Assembly (NCBI GenBank): GCA_964552035.1
Contig: CAZKFN010000033.1
Span: forward strand, 1 to 20,911
Length of the DNA: 20,911 nt
From: CAZKFN01 sp964552035
GTDB taxonomy: Bacteria; Bacteroidota; Bacteroidia; Flavobacteriales_E; Vicingaceae
Direction of reading: 5' to 3'
Numbering within the stretch: position 1 is the stretch's first letter; each line of letters opens with the position of its first letter. Positions 18,824 to 20,911 of the stretch are shown one piece after another. A program made the position numbers and the translations under genes. The notes below the pieces were generated by a model, which was given only the letters and a program-made list of their open reading frames with translations, ran no database searches and had not been told where the DNA came from.

Positions 18824-19157
18824 CTTTTACCTCCTTTTCTTCTGTTGTTTCTTCGTGAATGTCTTCACTCTCTGCTTCTTGTTCTAATTCTTTTTGCTCT
18901 TGAAGCTCCTTAATTTCTTCTTCTGTTAAAATCTCATCTACTGGAGCTTTTGATTTTCCAGAAAGCAACATTATGGCATCCCCATGAGGAATAATCTGAC
19001 CTTCATAAAGTCGTACCCGTTGGAAAAGATACTCCCCTGGTACTCCATCGAAGTCTTTCTCTTCGAGAATATACAGACCATCAACTTGTTGTCTAAACTC
19101 CTTATTTAGCTTCTTAGCATTGGCAGGAGATACCAATACATAATTCAATCTACTCAT
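18816..19157 (-). CDS. Small tail-module protein with acidic C-terminus
   Basis: A 113-residue protein: residues 1-70 form a compact folded part (MSRLNYVLVSPANAKKLNKE... VDGLYILEEKDFDGVPGEYL), and residues 72-113 are almost entirely E, K, D and Q (EILTEEEIKELQEQKELEQE), a predicted charged helix or disordered tail. Such small proteins are regularly interleaved between tail genes of Bacteroidales phages and may be chaperones or adaptor subunits. No enzyme motif. It lies 8 bp after the large tail gene and overlaps the next by 8 bp. Confidence 0.65.
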   Translation of the reverse strand: MSRLNYVLVSPANAKKLNKEFRQQVDGLYILEEKDFDGVPGEYLFQRVRLYEGQIIPHGDAIMLLSGKSKAPVDEILTEEEIKELQEQKELEQEAESEDIHEETTEEKEVKDE

Positions 19158-19165
19158 CTCTATAT

Positions 19166-20911
19166 TTATTTAAATTCGTATTCTAATCGGAAAGGAATGG
19201 CTCGTGCTTTGGGTGGTATCTTACTGATAGGAACTTCTAAAGACTCACCTTGACCTAGATAGTCAGCTTTACCTCCAGCTTCAACAGGATCTAGATACCA
19301 TTTGATATCAAAGTATTGTTCGGGGTTCTTTATTTCCTCCTTATTAGTTTTGAACACCGCTTTCATTTTTACGGTATCCATACCAGCACGAAGTGTATCG
19401 CCAGTGAGGAAGTCAATCTCTGTTTCTAGCTTAGGAAAGTATCGTGTAAATTTAATATCGGATTGGTAAGTGCCTTTGAGGATACCGTGGGGAGCAATAT
19501 CGTATGGAGATGGAGTATAGCCACCGTAGTAATCTTTTGATATTTTTACATTATAGAATGTTACATCTGTCTCATTGGATATGACCCAGTCTGCTCCCCC
19601 GTAAAAAGACAAGCTATCGAACCTTTCAGTTGTTTTAAACGAGAATAATTTATCTCCATCTTTGATGTTGAAAGTAAAAAGCTTGACCCTTTCTTTATCT
19701 AAAAAAAGATGAATGTCCAAACTCTCTTCACCTGTACCATTTTTTTTATACTTTTCAAATCCTACATAATATTTACCTTCTGCTTGAACACCATTTGTTC
19801 TTCTTGTTGTCGCACCTTTTGTTGAGATAACCTTTGAGTTTTTAATAATATTGAGCCCATTTAAATCTTCTATAGCTGGTCTATAACTCTGCTTTTGATA
19901 TGAAACCATAGGCTCAGAATCTAAAGGAGCGGAGACCTGTACATATTTTACATTCTTCTCAAATTCGAAAACTTTTTCTTTATCCTTAAACGATGATCTT
20001 CCTAAATACTCCATATTTTCATCGAACCACCTAATCCTAAAATGTCCTCCATCCGATGCTATAGATTGTTTGTTTTGAAAAAAGTATAAAGACTTTTCAT
20101 CTTCTAGAAGAATTAATCTTGAACATACAAAATTGTCTTTGGCAGAAGTGTTAATTGAGCCGTCTAAACTAATCAGACCAAGAATAGAACCGTTCATGAA
20201 AATAAGATTTACATTTTCTTTATTGGCTATGATTTCATCCCACTCTGGATTAATACCATAAACTTGATTGTAAAACACCTCATCATGATTCTTTGCTCGT
20301 ATAAGTGTAGAACCCATAAGGCTAGGATTAATCGTGAGCCTATCGGTGTTCTGTCCTTCGAGATAGAAAGAATCATCTTCTCCAATTAGAGTTTCTTTAT
20401 CATCTTCTACTTTCACCCATTGAACTGCACTCTGATAAAGCTTGCTATCTTGTGAAACGGTGGCTTCAATGACTGCTTTCGTTTGGTCTTCCAATGGACA
20501 GTACTTCCAGCTCTGTGGCTTACTTAGCATCAACTTAGGTGCAGGTTTAACTTCCGTATTAGAAGTTGTAGTCAACGTGTAGGTTAACGAAATATGAATA
20601 TTCTTATCCTTACGAATATCTAAATACTCCCCCTCAAAGATGAGTAGAATAGATTTCGTACTATTCTTCCTAACATGAAGAGCATTATTCTCTCCAATAG
20701 CAAAAGGAGTATCCAGAGTAGCCTCTGATTCTTTAGCAGTAATCTTATTGGCTAGTATCGCTTCTCCTATATACCAAGAAGCAGAACTTAACTCTCCAAC
20801 TTTATCGCCTGCAGGAATTACTCCATTAGGATCGCTTACTTCTACATAAGGTTGTAGGATAAGAGGAGTAATTCGTCTATCTGGAGCATATACATCACTC
20901 TCTATGTAATA
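19166..20911 (-). CDS. Large tail protein with Ig-like and carbohydrate-binding-like modules (5' end outside window)
   Basis: The frame is open from the stop at 19166 to the right edge, giving 581 visible residues without an N-terminus; the TTG at 20575 is merely an internal codon. At the visible start it reads ...SDVYAPDRRITPLILQPYVE, with strand-rich sequence. Counting from 20575, residues 20-105 are Ig-like (KAVIEATV, VQWVKVEDD). Residues 130-235 (RIRWFDENMEYLGR... VKYVQVSAPLDSEPMVS) match a beta-sandwich seen in many tail proteins. Residues 240-362 resemble a carbohydrate-binding jelly roll closing with GYTPSPYDIAP. The end returns to Ig-like sequence (FDIKWYLDP). The middle modules look inserted into a repetitive Ig scaffold and are candidates for host recognition. 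Confidence 0.75.
   Translation of the reverse strand, partial: YYIESDVYAPDRRITPLILQPYVEVSDPNGVIPAGDKVGELSSASWYIGEAILANKITAKESEATLDTPFAIGENNALHVRKNSTKSILLIFEGEYLDIRKDKNIHISLTYTLTTTSNTEVKPAPKLMLSKPQSWKYCPLEDQTKAVIEATVSQDSKLYQSAVQWVKVEDDKETLIGEDDSFYLEGQNTDRLTINPSLMGSTLIRAKNHDEVFYNQVYGINPEWDEIIANKENVNLIFMNGSILGLISLDGSINTSAKDNFVCSRLILLEDEKSLYFFQNKQSIASDGGHFRIRWFDENMEYLGRSSFKDKEKVFEFEKNVKYVQVSAPLDSEPMVSYQKQSYRPAIEDLNGLNIIKNSKVISTKGATTRRTNGVQAEGKYYVGFEKYKKNGTGEESLDIHLFLDKERVKLFTFNIKDGDKLFSFKTTERFDSLSFYGGADWVISNETDVTFYNVKISKDYYGGYTPSPYDIAPHGILKGTYQSDIKFTRYFPKLETEIDFLTGDTLRAGMDTVKMKAVFKTNKEEIKNPEQYFDIKWYLDPVEAGGKADYLGQGESLEVPISKIPPKARAIPFRLEYEFK

Noticed and set aside
20573..20575. TTG as start of the large tail protein
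   Set aside because: The reading frame is open without a stop to the right edge and the upstream residues continue the same strand-rich protein.
1..20911. CRISPR array, insertion sequence or diversity-generating retroelement
   Set aside because: No regularly spaced long repeats, no transposase, and no reverse transcriptase or template/variable repeat pair was seen.

Overview
The window looks like a temperate siphovirus-type phage of a Bacteroidales host, probably in excised or circular (attP) form rather than as a prophage bounded by host DNA. The host assignment rests on several points. The DNA is AT-rich, and exact matches to the Bacteroides -7 promoter box TAnnTTTG lie upstream of the integrase, the restriction-modification operon and the repressor. 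The gene families are ones typical of Bacteroides/Parabacteroides phages: a DUF4494 protein, a LuxR-type HTH protein with a C-terminal membrane segment, an initiator opening MNYIAEINSFYDWLE, tail proteins with 'ADEIDTENLTVKNL'-type sequence, and an integrase lacking the box I arginine. The genus cannot be fixed.

Layout. Positions 1-9134 are the early region, read on the minus strand from right to left: Cro-like regulator, LuxR-HTH membrane protein, HTH/excisionase-like protein, a structured non-coding gap, small phage proteins, VRR-NUC nuclease, replication initiator with in-gene iterons (probable origin), DnaC-like helicase loader, ASCH protein, a 48-residue membrane protein, D12 adenine methyltransferase, SSB, a two-gene DUF4365/OB-fold cassette, an RHH-like protein, and an HNH endonuclease of the kind that usually precedes the terminase genes. 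One small HTH gene (4191-4418) is on the plus strand. Positions 9135-9329 are an operator region facing a CI/LexA-type repressor (plus strand), which is followed closely by two exported-protein genes likely expressed in the lysogen. Positions 11490-13454 carry a DUF3883 nuclease and a D12 methyltransferase, probably a type II restriction-modification pair. The tyrosine integrase (13592-14773) and an attachment site made of the 3' part of tRNA-Pro(GGG) follow. From 15330 to the right edge is the end of the late operon (minus strand): spanin-like protein, lysozyme-like protein, holin, and four tail or appendage genes, the last running off the window.

How it fits together. Read as a circle on the minus strand, the order is Cro, replication, HNH, (terminase, head and tail, outside the window), tail tip, lysis, attP, integrase, R-M, then the divergent repressor. 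Phage genes lie on both sides of the tRNA fragment, and arrays of an 11-bp-spaced repeat (arm-type integrase sites) lie on both sides of it, so 14.79-15.06 kb reads as a complete attP.

Best leads: the DUF4365/OB-fold gene pair at 822-2467; the spanin gene whose signal peptide is in a different reading frame from its body (15406-15908); the five exact-length 12-bp iterons inside the initiator gene; the attP architecture; and a structured non-coding segment at 8076-8330. Everything is from reading the sequence; no database search was run.
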